This document shows, piece by piece, positions 1-6,282 of a DNA stretch of 64,000 bases. Within the stretch, counting starts at the first letter, position 1. Every line of letters starts with the position of its first letter. The translations under genes were made by a program, and so were the position numbers. Source of the DNA: Paranoxybacillus sp035645275. Lineage in GTDB: Bacteria; Bacillota; Bacilli; Bacillales; Anoxybacillaceae. The stretch lies in NCBI GenBank assembly GCA_035645275.1, contig DASQMX010000036.1:1-64000 (forward strand). Direction: 5' to 3'. The notes under the pieces were generated by a model. The model did no database searches. It was not told the origin of the DNA and saw only the letters and a list, made by a program, of their open reading frames with translations.

Positions 1-151
1 TACTTTTCGCACGCTTGAGCCAGTCGTAATACCCACTTCTTGAAACACCGAGCACTTGACACATCTTCACCACACGAAATTCGTTTCGGTGTTGAAAAAT
101 AAATGCGTAAATTACTTCTGGTTTCTGGTGAAGATGCCTAACGCCTTTTTT
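1..151 (-). CDS. IS3-type transposase OrfB, N-terminal part (partial)
   Basis: The minus strand reads KPKVIYAFIFQHRNEFR and then a GYYDWLKRAKS segment, matching the start of the complete OrfB encoded at 6283-7200. This is the region just before the rve catalytic core, which lies outside the window. Expression would need a -1 shift from orfA at the A AAA AAG heptamer (145-151 on the minus strand). The DDE residues cannot be seen here. Confidence 0.85.
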
Positions 152-402
152 AGGATCGCTAATTCCTCCTCCAATTCTTGATTGTGACGGCGTAATTCGA
201 TGATTTCTTGATTTTGTGGCTTGATGTTGCCTGAACCAACAAAACTCATTCCATTGCCTTCTTTGTATTCTTTGACCCAACGATGAAGAGTGTTGTAAGC
301 CAAACCTAGCTCTTTTGCCACTTGGGCGATGGACTTGTCCCCCGCCAAGCATAACTCAACCGCTTGAATCTTGTATTCTTGATCAAATGTTCTCTTTTTC
401 AT
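112..402 (-). CDS. IS3-type transposase OrfA (helix-turn-helix)
   Basis: A 96-aa protein starting MKKRTFDQEYK, with the HTH_8/InsE fold of IS3 OrfA (KSIAQVAKELGLAYNTLHRW around residues 24-43) and a C-terminal leucine-rich helix (EIIELRRHNQELEEELAILKKA) typical of OrfA multimerisation. The ATG at 402 is preceded by GAGGTG at suitable spacing, so I prefer it over upstream in-frame TTG codons. The ATG is intact here, whereas copy 2 has ATA at the same position. OrfA binds the IS ends, and the OrfAB frameshift fusion catalyses transposition. Confidence 0.88.
   Translation of the reverse strand: MKKRTFDQEYKIQAVELCLAGDKSIAQVAKELGLAYNTLHRWVKEYKEGNGMSFVGSGNIKPQNQEIIELRRHNQELEEELAILKKALGIFTRNQK
145..151 (-). 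promoter_or_regulatory. -1 programmed frameshift site of IS3 copy 1
   Basis: The minus strand carries A AAA AAG in the orfA frame (codons CTA AAA AAG). A -1 slip joins orfA to orfB, whose frame continues KKGVRHLHQKPK. Heptamers of this type are the established frameshift signal of IS3/IS150 elements; the slip itself is inferred. Confidence 0.75.
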
Positions 403-498
403 GATTGGACACCTCGAACCTATTGTAATTAAGTTTATTATAATCTCTCTGTTCTCTGTGTCCACTTTTTAGACTAACATCATTAATTATATATGAAC

Positions 499-1505
499 GT
501 GTTGCAAAACGCATAATGGATGTATAAAAGCACGCAAAAAATCCACCGTCTTGGAAATCATATACAGTGACCAAAAAACAAATCTCCAAGGGGTGGACAC
601 TATCATGATTTCCAATTTTGTCACTGAACATGCAATCAATAGCGAAATAGATCCTCTTTTACAGGCTTTATTTCAGTACATCGACCAACTTTCTTTGCCA
701 GAAACACCTTATGTGACAGGGCGACCGCCGATTCCGAAAAAATCATTGTTAAAATGTTTCTTTTTAAAAACCTATTTTTCCATTGATTCTTTACGTCAGT
801 TAGTTCACACACTCGATCGATTTGGTTATTTCCGGCGTATCTGTGAACTTAAAGAGGTTCCGCATCTTTCTACATTTTCACGCGCTAGTACATGGTTTCA
901 AGAACAAGGATTTTCTGCATTTAATGCTCAACTTCTCAAAGATTTAGGCGTTCGGTATCCAAAAATCGTCATAATCGACAGTACGGCTCTCCGAAGCAGT
1001 CTCTACGATTCCCAAGCTAGATGGGGACTCTCCACTCGGTATCATTGGTTTAAAGGTTATAAATTACATCTTTGTACAACAGCAGAGGGAATCATTTTAT
1101 CTCATGTCTTTACAACAGCCAACCGCAATGACGCTGCCGATGCGCTTGAATTATTTCCGGCTGTAAAGGAATGGGAGATTGAGTTTGCCCTTGGAGATGC
1201 CGCCTATGACAGTGAAAAAGTGCGGCAAATGGCCGAACAAACCGGGATCTTTTTCGTTTCACCCATTAATCCTCGAAATAGTGATAAACGAAAAGATGCC
1301 TATGGTCGGGTGATTCGTGTGTTCCTGAAAACAGAATTTGGAAAATGGTTGTTTCATTTCCGTAACACGATTGAGCAGACATTCAATCAATTAAAGAATG
1401 ACGGACTCGAACAACCACGTTGGTATGGGTTTCATCGCTATTTACTACATGTACAATTATGCATTCTTAGCACAATTTTGAGTTTTTACTCTAGTTTTGC
1501 AACAC
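499..1505 (+). mobile_element. IS5-like DDE insertion sequence (~1.0 kb)
   Basis: The terminal inverted repeat GTGTTGCAAAAC at 499-510 is matched by its complement at 1494-1505. The ends enclose one DDE transposase gene whose reading frame runs 9 codons past the right terminus into host DNA. The element sits inside an AbiEi-type gene, which reads uninterrupted up to base 1506 on the minus strand and has no recognisable remainder to the left of 499. No clear target duplication is visible, so a deletion probably accompanied or followed insertion. Confidence 0.8.
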
Positions 1506-1534
1506 CATCATCAAGTGTAAAGCGAGCAATTTGA
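605..1534 (+). CDS. DDE transposase with DUF772-like N-terminus
   Basis: A 309-aa protein starting at ATG 605 behind a strong AAGGGGTGG site (the open frame extends to 551). The N-terminal domain (PPIPKKSLLKCFFLKTYFSI) matches the DUF772 region of IS5-type transposases. The DDE core shows D in VIIDSTALR, D in ALGDAAYDSE, and E in RNTIEQTFNQLK, the last followed by the conserved RWYGFHRYLLHVQL tail. About the last nine residues are encoded by flanking DNA. A short decayed relative of its C-terminus lies at 60999-61092. Probably functional in length. Confidence 0.88.
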   Translation: MISNFVTEHAINSEIDPLLQALFQYIDQLSLPETPYVTGRPPIPKKSLLKCFFLKTYFSIDSLRQLVHTLDRFGYFRRICELKEVPHLSTFSRASTWFQEQGFSAFNAQLLKDLGVRYPKIVIIDSTALRSSLYDSQARWGLSTRYHWFKGYKLHLCTTAEGIILSHVFTTANRNDAADALELFPAVKEWEIEFALGDAAYDSEKVRQMAEQTGIFFVSPINPRNSDKRKDAYGRVIRVFLKTEFGKWLFHFRNTIEQTFNQLKNDGLEQPRWYGFHRYLLHVQLCILSTILSFYSSFATPSSSVKRAI

Positions 1535-1995
1535 TTAGTCTGTCTCATTGGGCGAGAAAATGCTAAATCAATATCTTCTTGAAGCATATCATTTTTCTCT
1601 TCTTCATATTTAGGTCTTTGTTCCAAATTGTATAAATGTTTTTTGGTACATTTTTTGTCAATTGATGAAGGAATAAGGCACTGTAATGGCTTAAATATGA
1701 ATTTTTTCTTAAAGATACAGCAATCTCAAATGGTGAAGTTTCACCAAATATATATAGTTCGTTGTGGTGTTTCAACTTCAATCTCTTTTATAACATTTTT
1801 ATCCTTTAGGAAAGATATAAATTCATCAAATGTTGTAATTTTAGGGAGTGTCCATTTAGTTTTGTTTTCAAAAAGGATCTCTTGCATTTCAGATACGGAA
1901 AAAATATTCTGATTTAGGCTTTTTAGATGTTCTATGATTAAAGGTTTGACGTGTTGGAGAATTTGAAACCGATTAATCTTGGCATTCAGGATCAC
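1506..1995 (-). pseudogene. AbiEi-type antitoxin/transcriptional regulator, frameshifted and IS-truncated
   Basis: Three minus-strand segments in different frames join into one AbiEi-like protein. Residues 1-84 (MILNAKINRF.., from 1995 to ~1745) are the N-terminal wHTH. Then comes the IFGETSPFEIA..YSALFLHQLT segment, and from ~1632 to 1506 a segment with AFSRPMRQTNQIA. The first shift lies in a TATATATA run near 1750 and the second near 1632; both look like single-base indels. The gene is cut at 1506 by the IS at 499-1505. In type IV abortive-infection systems AbiEi is the antitoxin repressor of the AbiEii nucleotidyltransferase toxin. No AbiEii gene remains, and it would have been downstream where the ISs now lie. 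Two palindromes upstream (2017-2046, 2130-2157) are candidate operators. Confidence 0.82.
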
Positions 1996-2016
1996 TCCTT
2001 AATTCATTAATTGGTG

Positions 2017-2046
2017 CTATGATATAGTATATATACTATATCATAG
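2017..2046. promoter_or_regulatory. Perfect 30-bp palindrome, candidate AbiEi operator 1
   Basis: A perfect inverted repeat 21 bp upstream of the AbiEi start, with core ATAGTATATATACTAT. The same 16-bp core recurs in the second palindrome at 2130-2157. AbiEi proteins are known to autorepress by binding inverted repeats in their own promoters. Position and pairing fit that role but binding is inferred. Confidence 0.7.
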
Positions 2047-2129
2047 TGCACTTTAAAGGTTTGTCCATAATTAAAAATTTATTGATATTATAAGGTTTCC
2101 CCTTAAGTTTTTTTATCAATAATATGCCT

Positions 2130-2157
2130 CCTCACATAGTATATATACTATGTGAGG
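2130..2157. promoter_or_regulatory. Perfect 28-bp palindrome, candidate AbiEi operator 2
   Basis: Arms CCTCACATAG / CTATGTGAGG surround the same ATAGTATATATACTAT core as operator 1, 84 bp away. Twin operators of this kind suit cooperative repression. It could instead act on a divergent transcript, but no divergent gene starts here. Confidence 0.65.
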
Positions 2158-2228
2158 ATACGTATATAACTGCGAATGCAATATATTGGTGATGTATTTA
2201 TTGCTTTCGATAATCTTGACTATATAAA

Positions 2229-2265
2229 GACAGCTGGTCGTAAAGGACCAGCTGTCTTCCATTTT
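2229..2265 (+). terminator. Rho-independent terminator-like hairpin
   Basis: An 11-bp perfect stem GACAGCTGGTC / GACCAGCTGTC with a 6-nt loop, followed by TTCCATTTTTG. No plus-strand gene ends just upstream, so the transcript it originally served has probably been lost to rearrangement. Confidence 0.65.
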
Positions 2266-2399
2266 TGTTTATATGGCTCTACTCTGAAATAATTATGGAT
2301 AACTTTTACTGTTATTTCACTCATCGATGTGCCAATTTTTATTGGCATGGGTGTCTGTTAAAGAATGATATTGATTTTCTTGTTCAAATTTTACGTTTT

Positions 2400-2461
2400 A
2401 CGCAAAAATAAATCATCGCAAAATGAAAAAGGACAAAGGAACGTACGATTTGATTTGTGTT
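2400..2461 (+). repeat. Imperfect direct repeat, left copy (flanks ferritin-like gene)
   Basis: Starts ACGCAAAAATAAATCATCGC and ends with GATTTGATTTG. A diverged copy in the same orientation is at 3236-3296. The pair brackets the ferritin-like gene, suggesting a past duplication or recombination event. Confidence 0.5.
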
Positions 2462-2489
2462 ACGAATCATATTCCATATTTTACGCAAA

Positions 2490-2518
2490 GGCTCTGTTAA
2501 AGTTCATTGTTGATTTTC
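2490..2518 (+). repeat. IS-end-like inverted repeat, left
   Basis: GGCTCTGTTAAAG..TTGATTTTC. The reverse complement is closely matched at 3207-3234, and the GAGCC end with an ATCAACAA stretch is also found at 53861-53882 and 60361-60385. This looks like the terminus of one IS family of which only ends remain in this window. Confidence 0.55.
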
Positions 2519-2649
2519 TTATTAAGCTAACGAGCAGGATAGTTGAAGAAAAATTTGACTTTTTCCAAAGAACATTCTAAACGATATGCACCCAGTACTT
2601 TAATTACCCGTATAATACTACGACTGAGTATAAACTGGGAGGTTCTGGT

Positions 2650-3102
2650 ATGTATTCTAATATGTATTCTTATTTAAATAATTACAATTTGGTGTACAGA
2701 CAAAATGAAAAATTGATTAGTGACATTGAAAAGGCAATTAATGGAGAGTATAGTGCAATAAATTGTTATGCCAAGTTAGCTAATTTGACTTCAAACGAGA
2801 ATGAACGGAAACAAATCCTTGAAATTCGACAGGATGAAATAAGGCATTTTCAACAATTTGGACAGATTTATGTCAGTCTAACTGGGAAACAACCTCAACC
2901 CAAAATCACCGAAGAATGTCCTGATGTTTATTTAAATGGATTGGAATTTGCTCTACAAGATGAGCAACGAACAGTTGATTTTTACTTAGAAATTGCAGAT
3001 GAAACGACTAATCAATACATTAAAGAAGTATTTCGCAGAGCAGCAGCAGATGAGCAAAATCACGCAGTTTGGTTCCTATACTATTTTTTAAAAGCTAGAT
3101 AA
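2650..3102 (+). CDS. Ferritin-like (rubrerythrin-type) di-iron protein
   Basis: A 150-aa soluble four-helix protein of the ferritin/rubrerythrin superfamily. Probable iron ligands are in NGEYSAINCY (Glu ~33), EIRQDEIRHF (Glu/His ~62-65), DEQRTVDFY (Glu ~110) and ADEQNHAVWF (Glu/His ~136-139), the usual two E + two ExxH pattern. The start at 2650 follows an AGGT-containing site (CTGGGAGGTTCTGGT). Such stand-alone domains in Bacillaceae are thought to handle iron or peroxide; the substrate is unknown here. A terminator follows at 3170. The gene is flanked by inverted IS-end-like repeats and imperfect direct repeats, suggesting it travelled as cargo. Confidence 0.85.
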   Translation: MYSNMYSYLNNYNLVYRQNEKLISDIEKAINGEYSAINCYAKLANLTSNENERKQILEIRQDEIRHFQQFGQIYVSLTGKQPQPKITEECPDVYLNGLEFALQDEQRTVDFYLEIADETTNQYIKEVFRRAAADEQNHAVWFLYYFLKAR

Positions 3103-3169
3103 CTGATAACTGTTTTTTCGTTGTGTCATCTTCAACTAACGCTGGGGCAATCGTTAAACAAGACATACA

Positions 3170-3196
3170 AAAAGACCGATTTATTTCGGTCTTTTT
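3170..3196 (+). terminator. Terminator of the ferritin-like gene
   Basis: Stem AAAAAGACCGA / TCGGTCTTTTT with a short loop and U-rich 3' end, 68 bp after the stop codon. Confidence 0.8.
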
Positions 3197-3589
3197 CTAT
3201 TGTCTAAAAATCAACATTGAAATTTAAAAGAGCCTACGCAAAAGTGAATAAACGCAAAATAAAAACAAAGGGGAAACAAATGATTTGATTTAATTTAAAG
3301 GATCTTCGTACACCAAAATGGAGAACTTTTTAGAAGAAAAACAGCTCTTTTACTTCTAGTTCTAAATTTAAGAAGCTTATGGAGAGAATCAAGAAAACGG
3401 AGAAGGATAGGAAAATCGGAAGTGCTCCCCAGTCCACTACAAATAAACTAATTAATGATAACATATAAAGGTAACGAGTATAAACTGTTTATGGTATCTC
3501 ATATTCGTTACTATTAAGGTTATGACACTACCAAAATAAAAAAAGCATGCCATGAAAAAATGACACACCTTTGGTCTTTTATGGGCTTT
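3197..3589. other. Non-coding stretch with repeat relics
   Basis: Holds the right inverted repeat (3207-3234), the right direct repeat (3236-3296) and an imperfect hairpin at ~3471-3512 (GTAACGAGTAT / ATATTCGTTAC). No gene is supported. Confidence 0.45.
3207..3234 (-). repeat. IS-end-like inverted repeat, right
   Basis: AAAATCAACATTGAAATTTA..GAGCC, the near-complement of 2490-2518. With it, this brackets a ~745-bp segment holding only the ferritin-like gene. Confidence 0.55.
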
Positions 3590-3838
3590 TTACTTCTTTT
3601 TTATGCCTTCTATAGAGTAAGTAGCAATGCAACGACAATCTTCATGAAATGGTGGATGATTCACGCCTATTACTGCCTCTGTGGCACTTGCAGTGAAGCC
3701 TTCAAACTTCGCACAGTCAGAACATACTCTTTCATCTTCCATTGTCATTACCGTATATGACATTAAAATACCTTCAGAATTTGCTTTTTGGGATTTTTCG
3801 AGTTTTTCCTTTGCTACTTGGTATCCATCAAATGCCAT
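3590..3838 (-). CDS. MuF-type mini-protein (phage head morphogenesis C-terminal motif)
   Basis: An 82-aa protein with ribosome site GTGAGGT before ATG. The pattern DERVCSDCAKFEG..NHPPFHEDCRC is the Cys/His signature at the C-terminus of phage Mu gpF-like minor head proteins (V-C-x2-C, then PP-x-H-x2-CRC), probably a structural metal site. Full-length MuF proteins are several hundred residues, so this is either a trimmed prophage gene that kept only the terminal domain or a distinct small family. No other head genes are present. Function unknown; a packaging or toxin-delivery role cannot be claimed. Confidence 0.65.
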   Translation of the reverse strand: MAFDGYQVAKEKLEKSQKANSEGILMSYTVMTMEDERVCSDCAKFEGFTASATEAVIGVNHPPFHEDCRCIATYSIEGIKKK

Positions 3839-4344
3839 TATGTATACCTCACTTTTTTATTTATTTCATTTTTCTTCTGTCCTAATATACATTATAAACT
3901 CAATTTTTCCAATATATAGTTTTTTTATATCGAACTATCAAAAGTCAAGATATATGACAGTATGCCAACAGCAACGCAAGGAAGCGGCTTCCGGTGCTAT
4001 CACAAGTAACTGTCACAATACCACACACACAGCAACAGCAGGGAAAGACAACGGACAGCAGGCAGGGCGACAGGCACAGAACAAGGAAGGACAGGGACAA
4101 CGACAGCAGGGACAGCGAACCCATAGCAACAGACAGCAACGAATGAACCAATAAACGAACCAAAAATGACAGCGAATGATAACCGGCGATGATGTGCCAA
4201 CTACAGCTTGCCACTAGCACCCAGCCGCATGTTATTTTACAGACAGGCAGGAAGGGTATATAGGGAGAGGCTGGGTGTGTATGGATTCGATCTCACCTGA
4301 ATAGTTCATACACACCAGTCCAGAAACTTCGAAGGGATCAAAAT
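3839..4344. other. T-depleted, gene-free tract
   Basis: From about 4018 to 4160 the plus strand has only a handful of T residues, in a genome that is otherwise AT-rich. It is built from A/G/C words such as ACAGCAAC, GACAGCAGG and GGACAGGG. A frame across it (3681-4154) encodes only low-complexity Q/N/R/T sequence and overlaps the MuF-type gene, so I do not call it. A hairpin follows at 4271-4318. Origin unknown, possibly phage- or plasmid-derived. Confidence 0.5.
4271..4318. repeat. Hairpin with 12-bp bulged stem
   Basis: CTGGGTGTGTATG pairs with CATACACACCAG with one bulged G and a ~23-nt loop. No U-tract follows, so it is not an ordinary terminator. It sits between the T-depleted tract and the next gene. 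Confidence 0.5.
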
Positions 4345-4911
4345 TTATTTAAACAGGTTGAGAAAAAATGAGTTTGTCCAAGCTAAATTGTTAGACTGTG
4401 CTTCGTGATTTAAGTCTATTCTTAGGCTTTCCAATTTATATTCATATTCCTTAATCGAAATAGCTTGACCCATGAGTAGTTCTGTTTGGTGCTTAATATA
4501 GTCAATTATTTCTATATCTTTACTGTTTAGCATATAAGTTTTGCCTTTTTTAGACTCTTTAAGTTCGTCACAACGTTCCAACACTTTTTCAGGTGATACA
4601 CCATACTTACACATATTGAGGGCATGAGAGATTAGAGTGCTTATAGTAAGAATGGCGTCATCACGTGCTGACAGCTTTAACCTTACATAAGCAAAAATTA
4701 ATAGTTGGTGAAGGGCGAATATGATTGTTACTTTGTCCAAAAAGTCGAATGTCCCTACATCTTTAAACCAAGCAAATGCAGATCCTTTTTCAAGTTTTGA
4801 ATAAATACTCAATATAACTGAAATAACACTTAATACTTCAAGTAGATAAATTATTAACTGTACACGTTTTTGGCGTTTATAGTGTTTATCTCTATCTTTT
4901 ATTACTGTCAA
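4345..4911 (-). CDS. Membrane protein of unknown function
   Basis: A 188-aa protein. The start is TTG at 4911, chosen because GGAGG lies 9 nt upstream and there is no ATG near. Two hydrophobic segments are visible (residues ~18-38 VQLIIYLLEVLSVISVILSIY; ~59-80 LDKVTIIFALHQLLIFAYVRL), followed by a cytoplasm-like C-terminal half of charged helices. The overall plan (short N-term, two TM, helical tail) resembles SLATT-type effector membrane proteins of defence islands, but I cannot identify the family from sequence alone. Monocistronic, transcribed away from the MazF-Shedu pair. Confidence 0.6.
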   Translation of the reverse strand: MTVIKDRDKHYKRQKRVQLIIYLLEVLSVISVILSIYSKLEKGSAFAWFKDVGTFDFLDKVTIIFALHQLLIFAYVRLKLSARDDAILTISTLISHALNMCKYGVSPEKVLERCDELKESKKGKTYMLNSKDIEIIDYIKHQTELLMGQAISIKEYEYKLESLRIDLNHEAQSNNLAWTNSFFLNLFK

Positions 4912-5254
4912 TGTAAGTTTCCTCCCTTTTGTTCTTTTATTTTAATTTTACTAACGAAGTAACAGGTGACAAAGAGAATTAAATAAAATTTACTTAAAGG
5001 CCCTTATATTGATGATCCGTCATACTCAGATCATTTCGTTTTGTGGGAAGTAAATGCCGTAGCTTTTGCCGTTAAGTAACTTCCATTAGCGAATTAAAAC
5101 ATTATTCTTTGCATGAAATTTTTCTTTAATTTTTTTGTAACTTTTTAGTGCTAATAATATGGCTATAACTAAAATGATGGGAACTTTACTATATTCTTGT
5201 AGTTTAAGTTTAATATAGATTACAATAGGTTTGTATAAAATTTCCAAAGAGGTG
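4912..5254. other. Intergenic region
   Basis: AT-rich divergent region between the TTG-started membrane gene and the small gene at 5261. It presumably holds both promoters; I see no clear operator or RNA structure. Confidence 0.4.
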
Positions 5255-5260
5255 ATGATT

Positions 5261-5386
5261 GTGTACGACGAAATTATATACGAAGAACGCTTTAAGAATA
5301 CACTTTTAGAATACTTATCTATTGAGGGTGAAACAGAGTTGCAACAAATGTTAAGCCAATCAAATTTTGAAGGAGGGAAACGATGA
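5261..5386 (+). CDS. 41-aa small protein upstream of the MazF-Shedu fusion (candidate antitoxin)
   Basis: GTG start at 5261 with AAAGAGG 8 nt upstream (an in-frame ATG at 5255 is too close to that site). The product is short and acidic, beginning VYDEIIYEERFKNTLLEYL and ending NFEGGKR, mostly helical and with no membrane segment. Its stop codon overlaps the next start (ATGA at 5383-5386), and its 3' end carries the GGAGGG site of the next gene, so the two are translationally coupled. Size, order and overlap are those of a type II antitoxin before a MazF-like toxin. There is no recognisable DNA-binding domain, so this may only be the toxin-binding tail. Function is inferred from context. Confidence 0.65.
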   Translation: MYDEIIYEERFKNTLLEYLSIEGETELQQMLSQSNFEGGKR

Positions 5387-6276
5387 AATTGAATATAAAA
5401 CAAGGTGAAATTTATATGGTGAACTCTACTTCTCTTGGCCATAGGCCAGTCCTAATTATTAGTAATAATCGCATAAATAAATTTTGGACAAAAGTAAATG
5501 TTATTAAAATTACATCCGCTAATGTTAGAAATAAGAGATTACCAACTCATTTCCCCTTGGATTCTACAGGAATGAGGATATATGGAAATATGTTTATTCA
5601 AGTAGAAGAAATACATACTGTCGAAAAAAGAGATTTAGGAGAAAAGATTGGACAAATAAGCGATAAACAATTAGCAGAAATTATTTTTCTAAGAAAGATA
5701 GTTTTAGATTCTCCTGATAGATATGAAATAGAAAAAATTGGAGAAAAAATAGAGACCTTCGAAAGATTACTTAATGAACATGAAGACGATAATGAGTCAG
5801 TTTTTCACGAGTTTCTTTATGAGAACTCTTTCTTATTAGATTTGTATGGAAAACCTGTATCTAAGCCGCGATTTAAATATCCAACTATTATAGAAAGCCC
5901 TTTGAGAAAAGCGTATGTTGAACCGGATTTTATCATAAAGTATCCTAATCAACAGTATAAACTAGTTGAGTTAGAAAAACCTTCAAAAAAGGTAACAACT
6001 AAAAGAGGTTATTCTAGTAGTGAATTTACTCAACCTGCTTTTCAAATTGCAGAATGGAATGTTTTTATTGCTGAACATTATGAACAAATTAAAGCGGATT
6101 TTCCTGGAATAAATGTTAATAAGAAGACTATGCTTGTAATCAGTAGGAACAGGTTGAAGAATTTTTATGGGTACAGTGACATAGTAGAAGCAAAAAAAAT
6201 TTTAACCGCAGGTTATAACATTGACGAGATATGGTATTATGTCAAGAAAATGGACACGTTAAACAGAGAGAAATAG
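5383..6276 (+). CDS. MazF/PemK-like domain fused to Shedu (DUF4263)-type nuclease, 3' end replaced by IS
   Basis: A 297-aa product. Residues ~5-110 look like a MazF/PemK endoribonuclease: GEIYMVN, then RPVLIISNNRIN, LPTHFPLD and FIQVEEIHTVEK in family order. Residues ~145-285 match Shedu/DUF4263 PD-(D/E)XK nucleases: FHEFLYENSFLL, then EPDFIIKY (Asp) and KLVELEKP (Glu..Lys), then QPAFQIAEW. Shedu proteins are anti-phage nucleases whose N-terminal domains vary, and here that domain would be an RNase toxin. The gene overlaps its small partner by 4 bp. The IS3 copy begins about base 6232, so roughly the last 14 residues are IS-encoded and the native C-terminus is lost. Activity may therefore be impaired. 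Confidence 0.82.
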   Translation: MKLNIKQGEIYMVNSTSLGHRPVLIISNNRINKFWTKVNVIKITSANVRNKRLPTHFPLDSTGMRIYGNMFIQVEEIHTVEKRDLGEKIGQISDKQLAEIIFLRKIVLDSPDRYEIEKIGEKIETFERLLNEHEDDNESVFHEFLYENSFLLDLYGKPVSKPRFKYPTIIESPLRKAYVEPDFIIKYPNQQYKLVELEKPSKKVTTKRGYSSSEFTQPAFQIAEWNVFIAEHYEQIKADFPGINVNKKTMLVISRNRLKNFYGYSDIVEAKKILTAGYNIDEIWYYVKKMDTLNREK

Positions 6277-6282
6277 CTGAAC

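Larger units (their letters stand above)
1..482 (-). mobile_element. IS3-family insertion sequence, copy 1 (cut by window edge)
   Basis: Only the orfA end of the element lies in the window. It is nearly identical to the complete copy at 6232-7531, and the two copies stay aligned until about base 482 (ending ..AGACTAACATCA), which sets this terminus. The orfA and orfB reading frames overlap with a slippery heptamer at 145-151, as is normal for IS3/IS150-type elements. The orfB body lies to the left of the window. A different IS starts only 17 bp further on (499), so this is an IS cluster. Confidence 0.9.
2266..2649. other. Non-coding stretch with IS-end-like repeats
   Basis: No convincing gene. 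It contains GGCTCTGTTAAAGTTC.. at 2490-2518, whose inverted relative lies at 3207-3234 on the other side of the ferritin-like gene. A weaker copy of the same motif sits at 2350-2380. The open frame at 2365-2580 overlaps these repeats, has no ribosome binding site and no family likeness. Confidence 0.5.

Noticed and set aside
2365..2580. 71-codon frame before the ferritin-like gene
   Set aside because: No ribosome site, overlaps IS-end-like repeats and has no family resemblance.
3681..4154. 157-codon frame across the T-depleted tract
   Set aside because: Low-complexity product, antisense to the MuF-type gene, no ribosome site.
4118..4320. Considered a tRNA or CRISPR origin for the structured stretch
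   Set aside because: The hairpin does not fit a cloverleaf and there are no regularly spaced repeats.
5086..5442. 118-codon minus-strand frame
   Set aside because: Antisense to the two coupled genes at 5261-6276; hydrophobic translation is a by-product of AT-richness.
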